DNA of 5,748 nucleotides from Planctomycetaceae bacterium (GTDB lineage: Bacteria; Planctomycetota; Planctomycetia; Pirellulales; Thermoguttaceae). The notes below the pieces were generated by a model that was given only the letters and a program-made list of their open reading frames with translations, had not been told where the DNA came from and searched no databases. The stretch lies in the NCBI GenBank assembly GCA_031288955.1, contig JAITQJ010000272.1, positions 1-5,748 on the forward strand, given 5' to 3'. The position numbers and the translations under genes were made by a program. Each line of letters starts with the position of its first letter. The first letter of the stretch is position 1. Shown here in pieces: positions 1 to 5,748 of the stretch.

Positions 1-1740
1 GAGACCGGCGGACATCTGGGCGGGACGGTAACCGTCTGGCTTGCCGATGAGACAAATGGCGACGGCACCTACAGCCCGCCGACACAGGCAGATGTTCAAC
101 GCCTTATTAATAATGACCCTGTTGTCGGCAGATTGTTCACGGCGAAAGCCTACAACACTGTTCAGAATGCCGACCCGCAAAAGATAGACTTTGTCAAAGA
201 CGGTCCTATTGTTTCCAGCGGCGGTCTCGTTTCCAAGGGGGCATTGACCGTCCATCTCGTAACCGATGCGAACGGTCTCGTGCAGACGACGGCAAAGGAT
301 TTGGCAGAATGGTGGCAGTTGCAGGACCCGGCACTGGTTGATTATATCAGTGCGAGCATTGTCCGTCCGGTCGGCGCATACTGGGACGAATGTAATGACC
401 CGTACGGCAACGGACTTTTGGCACCGACCACTTCGTACGACGATTGCGGTCAACTGGTTGTCAATGATATTCAGTTTGTCGGCTGGAACGATGCCATCGA
501 GCAGCAGACGTATATGACGGAAAGAGCGAAGGGGACGATGACTTCGCAGCGGGGTATCGATTCGTCTTACGACTTAATCGCCAAACAGTATGGACCGGAA
601 TGGAACGGCTACACGATTCAATACGTCAACGATGACACGCTGACGGGCTATTTTGCCGACAACTTTATTGCGGGCAGCGACATCAATCCGTGCGAGGGTG
701 AAGAGTACCTCGGTTTGGAGCGCGACGATTGCGGTAACCTGATAACGCCGAACAGCGGTACGGAAAAGGGTCTGCGTCTGGAGTACAACGATGCGGAGAA
801 AAAAATCACCATTCACGTCCGCTTCGGTGCCACAACGGCAAACGATATAGAACAGTTAATCGAAAGCGATGTCCGTACCCGCAACATTTTTGAAATTGTT
901 CAGCAGGGCAGCGGTGCGGGTTTGATTGACCCTGAAGATGACACGTTGGTAACGAAGGACGGCGCATTACCGCCGGGCGGCTTGAACGGGGCAAAGTTGC
1001 TCTTTGGATCTGATGCGAGCGAGTACCGGCTGGTATTTTTGAGTACCGAATACGGTTCGGAAGAGTTTGTGAGCGTTGTTGCGACGGCAAAAGACGGCGG
1101 CAGCACGACATTTACGCTTAGCGATACTTCCGGCAACACGGTGGAAAAGACTTACGGCAAAGACGTAGATGCCCTGATTAACGGCATTAAAGCCGTCGGC
1201 GACGGATTAAATGCCTCGCTGAATACGCAAACGCTTGCACTGACGATGACGTTGAGCGAAGCCGCCGCGACTACGCCGGACTGGTGGTCGTCTTTTGCGA
1301 TAACGGGCGGCGGAGCGACGTATCAGATTGGTCCCGATGTGGTTTCCAAGCAGCAGATAACGCTGGGGATTCAAAGCGTTGATACGGTTCATCTCGGCGG
1401 AGCGACGGGCAAACTGTTCCAACTGGGCAGCGGCGAAGATGCGGACTTGTCAACCGACACGAACAAGGCGTTTCGGATTATCGAGGAGTCGCTGTTAGCG
1501 ATTACGACTATCCGCGGCAGACTTGGAACGGTGCAGAAGGCGACATTTGACACGAACGTTACGGTGCTGCAAGACACGTTGAGTGCGATAACGGAGGCGG
1601 AGAGTCAGATTCGGGACACTGATTTTGCGGAGGAGACGGCAAATATGACGCGGGCGCAAATTCTGGTGCAGGCGAATATGAACACGCTCGGCATCGCCAA
1701 CCAACTGCCGCAGTATATGTTGAGTCTGCTCGGCAATTAA
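1..1740 (+). CDS. fliC: Flagellin, 3' portion (start lies upstream of the window)
   Basis: Flagellin is the filament subunit of the bacterial flagellum, exported through the flagellar type III system. The frame is open from base 1 and ends with TAA at 1738-1740, giving 579 visible residues. The last ~95 residues are a clear flagellin C-terminal D1/D0 domain: a heptad-patterned helix (TTIRGRLGTVQKATFDTNV), then ITEAESQIRDTDFAEETA, and the terminal helix ending NQLPQYMLSLLGN. The conserved N-terminal D0/D1 half is not in the window. The visible middle is the variable surface region. It holds three degenerate copies of a beta-strand plus helix unit (about bases 19-162, 244-366 and 805-906) and a stretch near 1102-1194 resembling flagellin IN motifs (GKDVDALINGI). 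It has four cysteines (codons at 391, 445, 691 and 730), which is unusual for a flagellin. No other flagellar gene is nearby. The large size fits planctomycete flagellins. The family call is firm; the symbol is generic. Confidence 0.93.
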   Translation, partial: ETGGHLGGTVTVWLADETNGDGTYSPPTQADVQRLINNDPVVGRLFTAKAYNTVQNADPQKIDFVKDGPIVSSGGLVSKGALTVHLVTDANGLVQTTAKDLAEWWQLQDPALVDYISASIVRPVGAYWDECNDPYGNGLLAPTTSYDDCGQLVVNDIQFVGWNDAIEQQTYMTERAKGTMTSQRGIDSSYDLIAKQYGPEWNGYTIQYVNDDTLTGYFADNFIAGSDINPCEGEEYLGLERDDCGNLITPNSGTEKGLRLEYNDAEKKITIHVRFGATTANDIEQLIESDVRTRNIFEIVQQGSGAGLIDPEDDTLVTKDGALPPGGLNGAKLLFGSDASEYRLVFLSTEYGSEEFVSVVATAKDGGSTTFTLSDTSGNTVEKTYGKDVDALINGIKAVGDGLNASLNTQTLALTMTLSEAAATTPDWWSSFAITGGGATYQIGPDVVSKQQITLGIQSVDTVHLGGATGKLFQLGSGEDADLSTDTNKAFRIIEESLLAITTIRGRLGTVQKATFDTNVTVLQDTLSAITEAESQIRDTDFAEETANMTRAQILVQANMNTLGIANQLPQYMLSLLGN

Positions 1741-1754
1741 GGCGGCGGGGGAAA

Positions 1755-1803
1755 ATGAAGAATGAATAATGAAGAATGAAGAATGAAGAATGAAGAATGA
1801 AGA
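1755..1803. repeat. Heptanucleotide tandem repeat, unit ATGAAGA, seven copies
   Basis: Seven head-to-tail 7-base units run from 1755 to 1803. All are ATGAAGA except the second, which reads ATGAATA. A degenerate eighth unit (ATGGAAG) follows at 1804-1810. The array lies 15 bases after the flagellin stop and 15 bases before the end of the oppositely oriented DUF1573 gene, so it is in the shared 3' region of two convergent genes and disrupts neither. Short heptamer arrays of this kind occur between genes in several bacterial phyla. Copy number may vary by slippage. No hairpin terminator is visible in 1741-1825. Confidence 0.9.
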
Positions 1804-1825
1804 ATGGAAGAAAACGGATACATAT

Positions 1826-2803
1826 TTATTCAAACGCTTTTAATTCGACGGTTACCTGATTGCCGTCTCTCGTTAGATTGATGTCGTACTGTTTGCTCCC
1901 GCCGCCGCTGATTTGGGACATTACCGTCAGCATTTGGATAGAACTCGACTGATGCGGATATGTTACAGTCAAATCCTTGCCGGAATACACAACCTTTTTC
2001 ACGCTAAACGGCACCGCACTCCGCAGCACGATATTTTTCGTTACATATTTTTCGTCCGCCGCCGCATTCATCACCAGCGGCGACGGTTTCACGATGACCG
2101 GTGCGGTAATAACGCCCTGTACCGGTACATATACCGTTGATGTGCTGCCGCTCTCGTTCGTCTTAAAACGCAGCACATCTTTGACATACCCCGCCGGTGC
2201 GTCCGCTTGTACCGCTGCCGTGATGCGATAAACAACACTGTTCAAACTCCGCCGTTCCTCTTCCGCCTTCGCATCAATAAACGGTAATGACCGTCCAACG
2301 TCCGTCAAAGCCCAATCGGTGCGTCTGCCGGTGTATTCCAGTTGCAGCGTCCGTACCGCCGTTTTGCCCTGCGGTACCGAACCGAATTCAATACTGCCCG
2401 GCTTCAAAAGTATATCGCTGCGGATGAACCCTTCAACGGACAGCAAAACCGTTTCGAGACCATAACCTTCCCGCCGCAGACGAACGGTTACGGCGGCATA
2501 ACGTTGTTCCCGGAATTGCCCGCCGGTGTTAAACGTTGCAATGACGGCAGCCGTCTCGCCGCTCTTGACCGTATTGGTCGAAAATGCCGCCGATGTACAG
2601 CCGCAGGATGTTGAAACACTGATAAGTTGAATTGTGTCCTTATGCGGGTTCGTGAACTCAAAGCGGTGAACGGCTTTTGCACCGATGGCGACGCTGCCGA
2701 AGTTATGTTCTTTGACCGGAAATAAGGCGGCACTCCAGTTTGCGTCTGCCCCGTTGACAACAACCGGCAGATAGATAAAAATAGTAAGGTATAGCGTTTT
2801 CAT
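1826..2803 (-). CDS. Secreted DUF1573 (Ig-like fold) protein
   Basis: A 325-residue protein of unknown function that starts with a short basic residue and hydrophobic run (residues 2-17) typical of a Sec signal peptide, with a possible cleavage after GADA (residues 18-21). Residues about 30-125 match the DUF1573 pattern: HNFGSVAIGAKAVHRFEFTN, then the hallmark SCGCT (C67 and C69), SGETAAVIATFNT, and a final strand ending in LSVEGFI. A second beta-sandwich-like repeat begins at IEFGSVPQGK (138-147) and runs to about 230 (VYVPVQG). A third, weaker beta region fills 235-325. DUF1573 is related to ASPM-SPD-2-Hydin Ig-like domains and is very common in Planctomycetes and Bacteroidetes, where its role is unknown; an envelope or periplasmic location is inferred. 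The ATG at 2803-2801 has no Shine-Dalgarno sequence. The gene is divergent from the reductase and convergent with the flagellin. Confidence 0.88.
   Translation of the reverse strand: MKTLYLTIFIYLPVVVNGADANWSAALFPVKEHNFGSVAIGAKAVHRFEFTNPHKDTIQLISVSTSCGCTSAAFSTNTVKSGETAAVIATFNTGGQFREQRYAAVTVRLRREGYGLETVLLSVEGFIRSDILLKPGSIEFGSVPQGKTAVRTLQLEYTGRRTDWALTDVGRSLPFIDAKAEEERRSLNSVVYRITAAVQADAPAGYVKDVLRFKTNESGSTSTVYVPVQGVITAPVIVKPSPLVMNAAADEKYVTKNIVLRSAVPFSVKKVVYSGKDLTVTYPHQSSSIQMLTVMSQISGGGSKQYDINLTRDGNQVTVELKAFE
2754..2781 (+). promoter_or_regulatory. Candidate promoter for the FAD-dependent oxidoreductase
   Basis: A perfect -35 hexamer, TTGACA (2754-2759), is followed after 16 bases by TAAAAA (2776-2781, 4 of 6 matches to TATAAT). 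Transcription would start near 2788, about 67 bases before the reductase ATG. The site lies inside the oppositely oriented signal-peptide codons of the DUF1573 gene, so the two divergent transcription units would overlap at their 5' ends. It is based on consensus matching only. Confidence 0.3.
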
Positions 2804-2847
2804 TATTTGTTTTTATTGCCTGTTATTGTCGGGCATCGTTATTGTTC

Positions 2848-2853
2848 ATTATA
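2848..2853 (-). promoter_or_regulatory. Candidate -10 element for the DUF1573 gene
   Basis: Read on the minus strand these bases are TATAAT, a perfect sigma-70-type -10 hexamer 44 bases ahead of the DUF1573 ATG. No convincing -35 hexamer sits at the usual distance (the best positions match only 2 of 6 bases). AT-rich matches arise easily by chance here, so this is weak. Confidence 0.25.
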
Positions 2854-2854
2854 A

Positions 2855-3928
2855 ATGTACACCATTGGAATTATAGGGGCTGGTCCTGCGGGAGCCACAT
2901 TGGCGAGACTTCTTGCACGCCGCTGCCGGGTTTTGCTTCTTGACGACTGCCGGACAAAATGCTGCGGCGGGATTTTAACGCCGGAATCGCAATGGATGCT
3001 TGCCGAACTGAATTTGGCGCTGCCGAAAACCGTTCTCGTGAACCCGCAGCCGTACCGGGTTGCGGTACTTGACTTCGATAACGATTTGACGTGTAATTTC
3101 GGCAGGCAGTATGTCAACATTGACCGGGCGGCGTTCGATAAATGGCTTGTTTCGCTTATCCCGACGGGGGTTGACCGCCGCCGTAATGCCCGGTACCGCT
3201 CTGCGGAAAAAACGGAACACGGTTACCGGATACATTTTATACAAGATGAAAAAGAATGCAGCGAAGAAGTGTTGTACATTGCCGGTGCAGACGGGGCGAA
3301 TTCAACACTGCGGCAGGAGTTTTTCCCAAAAGTACCGATACCGAAGCGGTACATCGCATCACAGTATTGGTACGATATGAGTGAAAGCGATTTGAGTGAT
3401 TTACCGGTTAACTTTATGGACGATTACACGGGCATTTTTTCATCGCTATTGACGGATTTTTATGCCTGGACGATTCCGAAGAATGAATACTTGATTCTCG
3501 GCGGAGCCTTTCCGTTCGGTACACAGTCGGCAGAGAAAATGGAGTTGCTTTGTCAGGAATTGGAGCGGCGTTACGGTTTGAAACTGCCCGAACCGGTACA
3601 CAGGGAGGCGGGGCAGGTTTTTTGTCCGTCAAAGATGTCGTCGGTCTGTTTAGGTTCGGAAAAAGTGATATTATTAGGCGAAGCGGCGGGATTGGTAAGT
3701 CCGTCGTCGGCGGAGGGAATTAGTTCAGCGTTGATAAGTGCGTATCATTTATCGGAGTCGTTTAGTCCGTATCACGGTTACAATTATCGGGTTTATCGCA
3801 GCCGGATGCGGGGACAGCGTTTTTTACTTTACCTAAAGGGTTGGAAACGTCTGGCAATGTTCCGTCCCTGGCTGCGTAAATGGACTTTGCTCTCCAGAAT
3901 GACGGCGATACGGAATGCGGAAAAATAA
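2855..3928 (+). CDS. FAD-dependent oxidoreductase, geranylgeranyl reductase family
   Basis: A 357-residue flavoprotein. The N-terminus carries the dinucleotide-binding fold: GAGPAG at residues 8-13 and an acidic end of strand 2 (LLLDD, 27-31). CCGG follows at 36-39, the position of the conserved Cys-Gly-Gly segment in geranylgeranyl reductases. GADGANSTLR (144-153) and GEAAGLVSPSSAEGIS (275-290) are the other two FAD-contact motifs of the group. YAWTIP-x7-GGA (203-218) corresponds to the family substrate motif (Y/F)xWxFPx7-8GxG. Relatives reduce double bonds of isoprenoid chains (archaeal lipids, phytyl chains, quinone side chains); the substrate here is not known. The C-terminal ~35 residues are rich in Arg, Lys and aromatics and could lie on a membrane. 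An in-frame TAA directly precedes the ATG, so 2855 is the earliest start. There is no Shine-Dalgarno sequence. The length is usual for the family. Confidence covers the family, not the reaction. Confidence 0.85.
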   Translation: MYTIGIIGAGPAGATLARLLARRCRVLLLDDCRTKCCGGILTPESQWMLAELNLALPKTVLVNPQPYRVAVLDFDNDLTCNFGRQYVNIDRAAFDKWLVSLIPTGVDRRRNARYRSAEKTEHGYRIHFIQDEKECSEEVLYIAGADGANSTLRQEFFPKVPIPKRYIASQYWYDMSESDLSDLPVNFMDDYTGIFSSLLTDFYAWTIPKNEYLILGGAFPFGTQSAEKMELLCQELERRYGLKLPEPVHREAGQVFCPSKMSSVCLGSEKVILLGEAAGLVSPSSAEGISSALISAYHLSESFSPYHGYNYRVYRSRMRGQRFLLYLKGWKRLAMFRPWLRKWTLLSRMTAIRNAEK

Positions 3929-3938
3929 GACTCAAGTA

Positions 3939-3956
3939 CAATCTGCCGTAAGATTG
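3939..3956 (+). terminator. Weak hairpin after the oxidoreductase gene
   Basis: CAATCT (3939-3944) and AGATTG (3951-3956) form a perfect 6-bp stem with a 6-base loop, 10 bases after the reductase stop. A loosely T-rich run (TCTTTGTTTCTTTAT) follows a few bases later. The stem is short and only one third GC and the T tract is interrupted, so this is at best a weak rho-independent terminator. The rest of the 76-base gap to the next gene shows no strong promoter; TACAAT at 3937-3942 could be a -10 element but has no matching -35. Confidence 0.25.
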
Positions 3957-4004
3957 CGGTCTTTGTTTCTTTATCGCCGCCGTTAACAACTAACAGGTTT
4001 AATT

Positions 4005-5399
4005 ATGAACAACAGTGAAATCAGACGCTCGGAACAAAGAGCCGGAGAAACACGCAGAAGTTTTTTGCGTAAGGCAAGTATTTTCGGAGTCGGCGGCATT
4101 GCGGGAACAATCGGCAGTGCATCGCTTTTACGCGGGGAAAACGCCGTTCCGTCCGGCGGAGTATTGCGGTTCGTCTGCATTTCCGATACTCATCTTGGTC
4201 ACGGTAAAGCCGCCCAAAAAACCGCCCGCGCACTGAAAGTGCTGACTTCCAAGACACCTGTTGATAATGTCTTCGTTGTCGGCGACTTTACCAATACGGC
4301 AAGAGAAGCCGAGTACGACCAATTACTCGCCGTTTTTCGCGACCCGGCAAATCTTTCCGGCGACATTCCCGTCCGCTACATCACAGGAAATCACGATAAT
4401 CACGACGGCAAAAATTCTCTGCCGAGATATATCCGCAAAATCGGGCAGGAGAACAACGAATACGCTGAAATCAAAGGTTATCCGTTTATTTCCGCCGGAA
4501 TGACAGGAAGCAATACGCCGACAGTGTACGACGACACGACCCGCAGTTTTCTGCGTCAAAGTCTCGCTGATGCCGCCGCAAAATATGCCGGAAAACCGAT
4601 TTTCGTATTCGCTCATATTCCTGCTCCGAACACCTGTTACGGTTCCCGGCATTGGCACGCCGCCAAACACCTTGACGGTATTTTCGATAAGTACCCGCAG
4701 GCGATTCTTTTCACCGGACACTCTCACGCACCTGTCAGCCATCAAGCGTCGATTTGGCAGGGAACATTTACGGCGGTCAATGACGGTCATATTACCAATA
4801 CCGACAATATCAGTGTCGATAAGGAGGACGGCGTAACAACTCCAGACGGTAAACTGACTGACACGCCCGGTCGGTATGAAGATGTCAGCGAGGGACTTCT
4901 CGTTTCGGTACTTGCAGACGGCAGTGTGGAAATTCAGCGTTGGGACGTACATCGTGATATTGAAATTCTCCCCCGCTGGCAGGTTGCTGCACCTCACGAC
5001 GGTTCCCGTTTTGCCTACCGTCCAGACAGTCCGAAACCGCCTGCTCCTGAATTCGATGCGTCCGTGTCGCCGAGTATTAAGACCGGCGGCGGCATTGTTA
5101 CGGTAATTATTCCGCAGGCGCAGCCTTCGCTTTCTGTTCTCCGCTATCAGGTGAATGTTTTCCGCGGCAAATCGGAACACACCGGCGGCGTTGCCTTAAA
5201 AGAAGCAAAACACATCGAAGATAAACCGGTTGCGTCGTCCGGCCCGTTCTCGTTCTACTATCTTACGGCAGACCAGCCGAAGACGGTCGAGGCGGTATTC
5301 AAAAATTTACCGTCAGGCGAACCGCTTTACGTTTGCATTACCGCCATCGACCACTTTGGAACACCATCGAAACGAACGTGGTTTTTAGATGTTGTCTGA
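4005..5399 (+). CDS. Tat-exported calcineurin-like metallophosphoesterase
   Basis: A 464-residue exported phosphoesterase. The N-terminus has a twin-arginine signal, TRRSFLRK (residues 16-23), followed by a Gly/Ala-rich hydrophobic stretch to about 42, so the enzyme is probably exported already folded with its metals. The catalytic domain (about 53-312) has all the metallophosphatase blocks in order: DTH (61-63), GDFTN (93-97), GNHD (128-131), AH (H204) and GHSH (238-241). These residues bind two metal ions and hydrolyse phosphomonoesters or diesters; the substrate cannot be read from the sequence. Residues about 345-464 look like a fibronectin-III/Ig-type beta domain (ending in LPSGEPLYVCITAIDHFG), possibly for binding or spacing. 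The ATG has a weak AGG 7 bases upstream (3995-3997). The downstream small ORF begins 11 bases before this gene ends. Confidence 0.9.
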   Translation: MNNSEIRRSEQRAGETRRSFLRKASIFGVGGIAGTIGSASLLRGENAVPSGGVLRFVCISDTHLGHGKAAQKTARALKVLTSKTPVDNVFVVGDFTNTAREAEYDQLLAVFRDPANLSGDIPVRYITGNHDNHDGKNSLPRYIRKIGQENNEYAEIKGYPFISAGMTGSNTPTVYDDTTRSFLRQSLADAAAKYAGKPIFVFAHIPAPNTCYGSRHWHAAKHLDGIFDKYPQAILFTGHSHAPVSHQASIWQGTFTAVNDGHITNTDNISVDKEDGVTTPDGKLTDTPGRYEDVSEGLLVSVLADGSVEIQRWDVHRDIEILPRWQVAAPHDGSRFAYRPDSPKPPAPEFDASVSPSIKTGGGIVTVIIPQAQPSLSVLRYQVNVFRGKSEHTGGVALKEAKHIEDKPVASSGPFSFYYLTADQPKTVEAVFKNLPSGEPLYVCITAIDHFGTPSKRTWFLDVV

Positions 5400-5532
5400 T
5401 TTACGCCGTTTTGCGATGGAGATTATGAGTACCATTGCGGCAGCCGCGCTTGTGCTGATATACTCCTTGCAATACCGGCATTTTTTGGTAGAATACTGGG
5501 GAAGTACCGTTTCGGTAAAAATCCTTTCTTAA
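5389..5532 (+). CDS. Possible small membrane protein overlapping the phosphoesterase stop
   Basis: An unrecognised 47-codon ORF. Its ATG (5389-5391) overlaps the last 11 bases of the phosphoesterase gene in another frame, an arrangement that allows translational coupling, and it ends with TAA 25 bases before the ferredoxin ATG. The predicted peptide has a basic, amphipathic start (MLSDLRRFAMEIM), a hydrophobic stretch of about 17 residues (IMSTIAAAALVLIYSL) able to cross or enter a membrane, and an aromatic-rich tail (HFLVEYWG). No Shine-Dalgarno sequence is visible before 5389 or before the internal ATG at 5416. The same bases contain a good promoter candidate for the ferredoxin gene, so the region may instead be only a promoter and leader. 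Short ORFs of this size occur by chance. Confidence 0.3.
   Translation: MLSDLRRFAMEIMSTIAAAALVLIYSLQYRHFLVEYWGSTVSVKILS
5467..5494 (+). promoter_or_regulatory. Candidate promoter of the ferredoxin gene
   Basis: TTGCAA (5467-5472, 4 of 6 matches to TTGACA) is followed after 16 bases by TAGAAT (5489-5494, 5 of 6 matches to TATAAT). TGG directly before the -10 hexamer makes an extended -10 (TGnTAGAAT). Transcription would begin near 5501, giving a leader of about 57 bases with a strong ribosome binding site. This would let the ferredoxin be expressed apart from the phosphoesterase. Based on consensus matching only. Confidence 0.45.
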
Positions 5533-5543
5533 ACTAAAACAAC

Positions 5544-5548
5544 GGAGG
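5544..5548 (+). promoter_or_regulatory. Strong Shine-Dalgarno sequence of the ferredoxin gene
   Basis: GGAGG lies 9 bases before the ATG at 5558. It is the only strong ribosome binding site in the window and fixes the ferredoxin start. The other visible starts have none or a weak one, which suggests that this gene is translated at a high rate. Confidence 0.8.
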
Positions 5549-5557
5549 AAAACACTA

Positions 5558-5728
5558 ATGGCAGTAGCGATTGACAAAAGCAACTGTGTCGGATGCGGCG
5601 AATGCGTACAGCAGTGTCCGCTCGATGCGCTGAAAATTGAGGATACGAAAGCCGTCGTGGACGAAGGAACCTGTGCCGAATGTGGTGCCTGCATTGATGC
5701 GTGTTCCGAAAAAGCCATCACGCTGTAA
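5558..5728 (+). CDS. 2[4Fe-4S] ferredoxin, clostridial type
   Basis: A 56-residue, very acidic electron carrier of the cytoplasm, missed by tools with a length cutoff. It has two cluster-binding motifs: CVGCGECVQQCP (C10, C13, C16, C20) and CAECGACIDACS (C39, C42, C45, C49). In such proteins the first three cysteines of each motif and the last of the other ligate each [4Fe-4S] cluster. The usual proline after the last cysteine is kept in the first motif and replaced by serine (S50) in the second. The length and symmetry match low-potential ferredoxins of anaerobes, which serve hydrogenases, pyruvate:ferredoxin oxidoreductase and similar enzymes; the partner here is not known. The start is set by GGAGG at 5544-5548. 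The gene ends in three consecutive in-frame stops, TAA TAA TAG (5726-5734). Bases 5735-5748 show nothing further. Confidence 0.95.
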   Translation: MAVAIDKSNCVGCGECVQQCPLDALKIEDTKAVVDEGTCAECGACIDACSEKAITL

Positions 5729-5748
5729 TAATAGGTTTCGCCTTTTAG

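Noticed and set aside
133..135. TTG at 133 as the start of the flagellin
   Set aside because: The frame is open back to base 1 and the upstream residues contain a copy of the internal repeat. A flagellin also needs an N-terminal D0/D1 domain, which is absent downstream of 133. The gene is therefore cut by the window edge.
1741..1825. A bidirectional terminator between flagellin and DUF1573
   Set aside because: No inverted repeat with a stable stem is visible, only the heptamer array and AT-rich flanks.
1495..1833. 112-codon minus-strand frame whose N-terminus reads as HSSFF repeats
   Set aside because: The repeats are the translation of the heptanucleotide array, and the rest is antisense to the flagellin C-terminal domain.
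4323..5180. 285-codon open frame on the minus strand opposite the phosphoesterase
   Set aside because: It lies wholly antisense to a gene with all catalytic motifs of its family. Its product is arginine-rich and shows no recognisable domain, as expected for a shadow frame in moderately GC-rich coding DNA.
5401..5721. 106-codon open frame on the minus strand opposite the ferredoxin
   Set aside because: It is antisense to the ferredoxin, and its Cys/His/Ser-rich product is explained by reading the complement of the cluster motifs. No start signal or homology is evident.
1..5748. CRISPR array, tRNA or rRNA, insertion sequence, toxin-antitoxin or phage genes
   Set aside because: No spaced direct repeats, cloverleaf-like segment, terminal inverted repeats with a transposase, or relevant protein motif was seen on either strand.

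Overview
The window looks like a piece of a Planctomycetes (or other PVC-group) chromosome, probably from an anaerobe. This rests on a large flagellin with an enlarged, repeat-built middle region, a DUF1573 protein with a signal peptide, a Tat-exported calcineurin-like phosphoesterase, a 56-residue clostridial-type ferredoxin, and Shine-Dalgarno sequences that are missing at most starts. The phylum is inferred from gene content and style. Nothing in the window proves it.

Layout: (1) Bases 1-1740, plus strand: the 3' part of a flagellin gene whose start lies upstream of the window. (2) Bases 1741-1825: a convergent intergenic gap holding a heptanucleotide tandem repeat. (3) Bases 1826-2803, minus strand: a secreted DUF1573 protein. 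(4) Bases 2804-2854: a 51-base divergent gap with candidate promoters for both sides. (5) Bases 2855-3928, plus: an FAD-dependent oxidoreductase of the geranylgeranyl-reductase family. (6) Bases 4005-5399, plus: a Tat-exported metallophosphoesterase. (7) Bases 5389-5532, plus: a possible 47-residue single-membrane-segment protein whose start overlaps the phosphoesterase stop. (8) Bases 5558-5728, plus: a 2[4Fe-4S] ferredoxin with a strong ribosome binding site and a plausible promoter.

The genes do not form an obvious single pathway. The flagellin stands alone without other flagellar genes. The one functional link worth considering is between the reductase and the ferredoxin, since some archaeal geranylgeranyl reductases take electrons from ferredoxin. 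They are 1.6 kb apart with an unrelated gene between them, so this is only a hypothesis. I see no CRISPR array, insertion sequence, RNA gene, phage module or defence system. The most interesting points are the cysteine pairs and internal repeats in the flagellin, the divergent substrate and FAD motifs of the reductase, and the small overlapping membrane ORF ahead of the ferredoxin.
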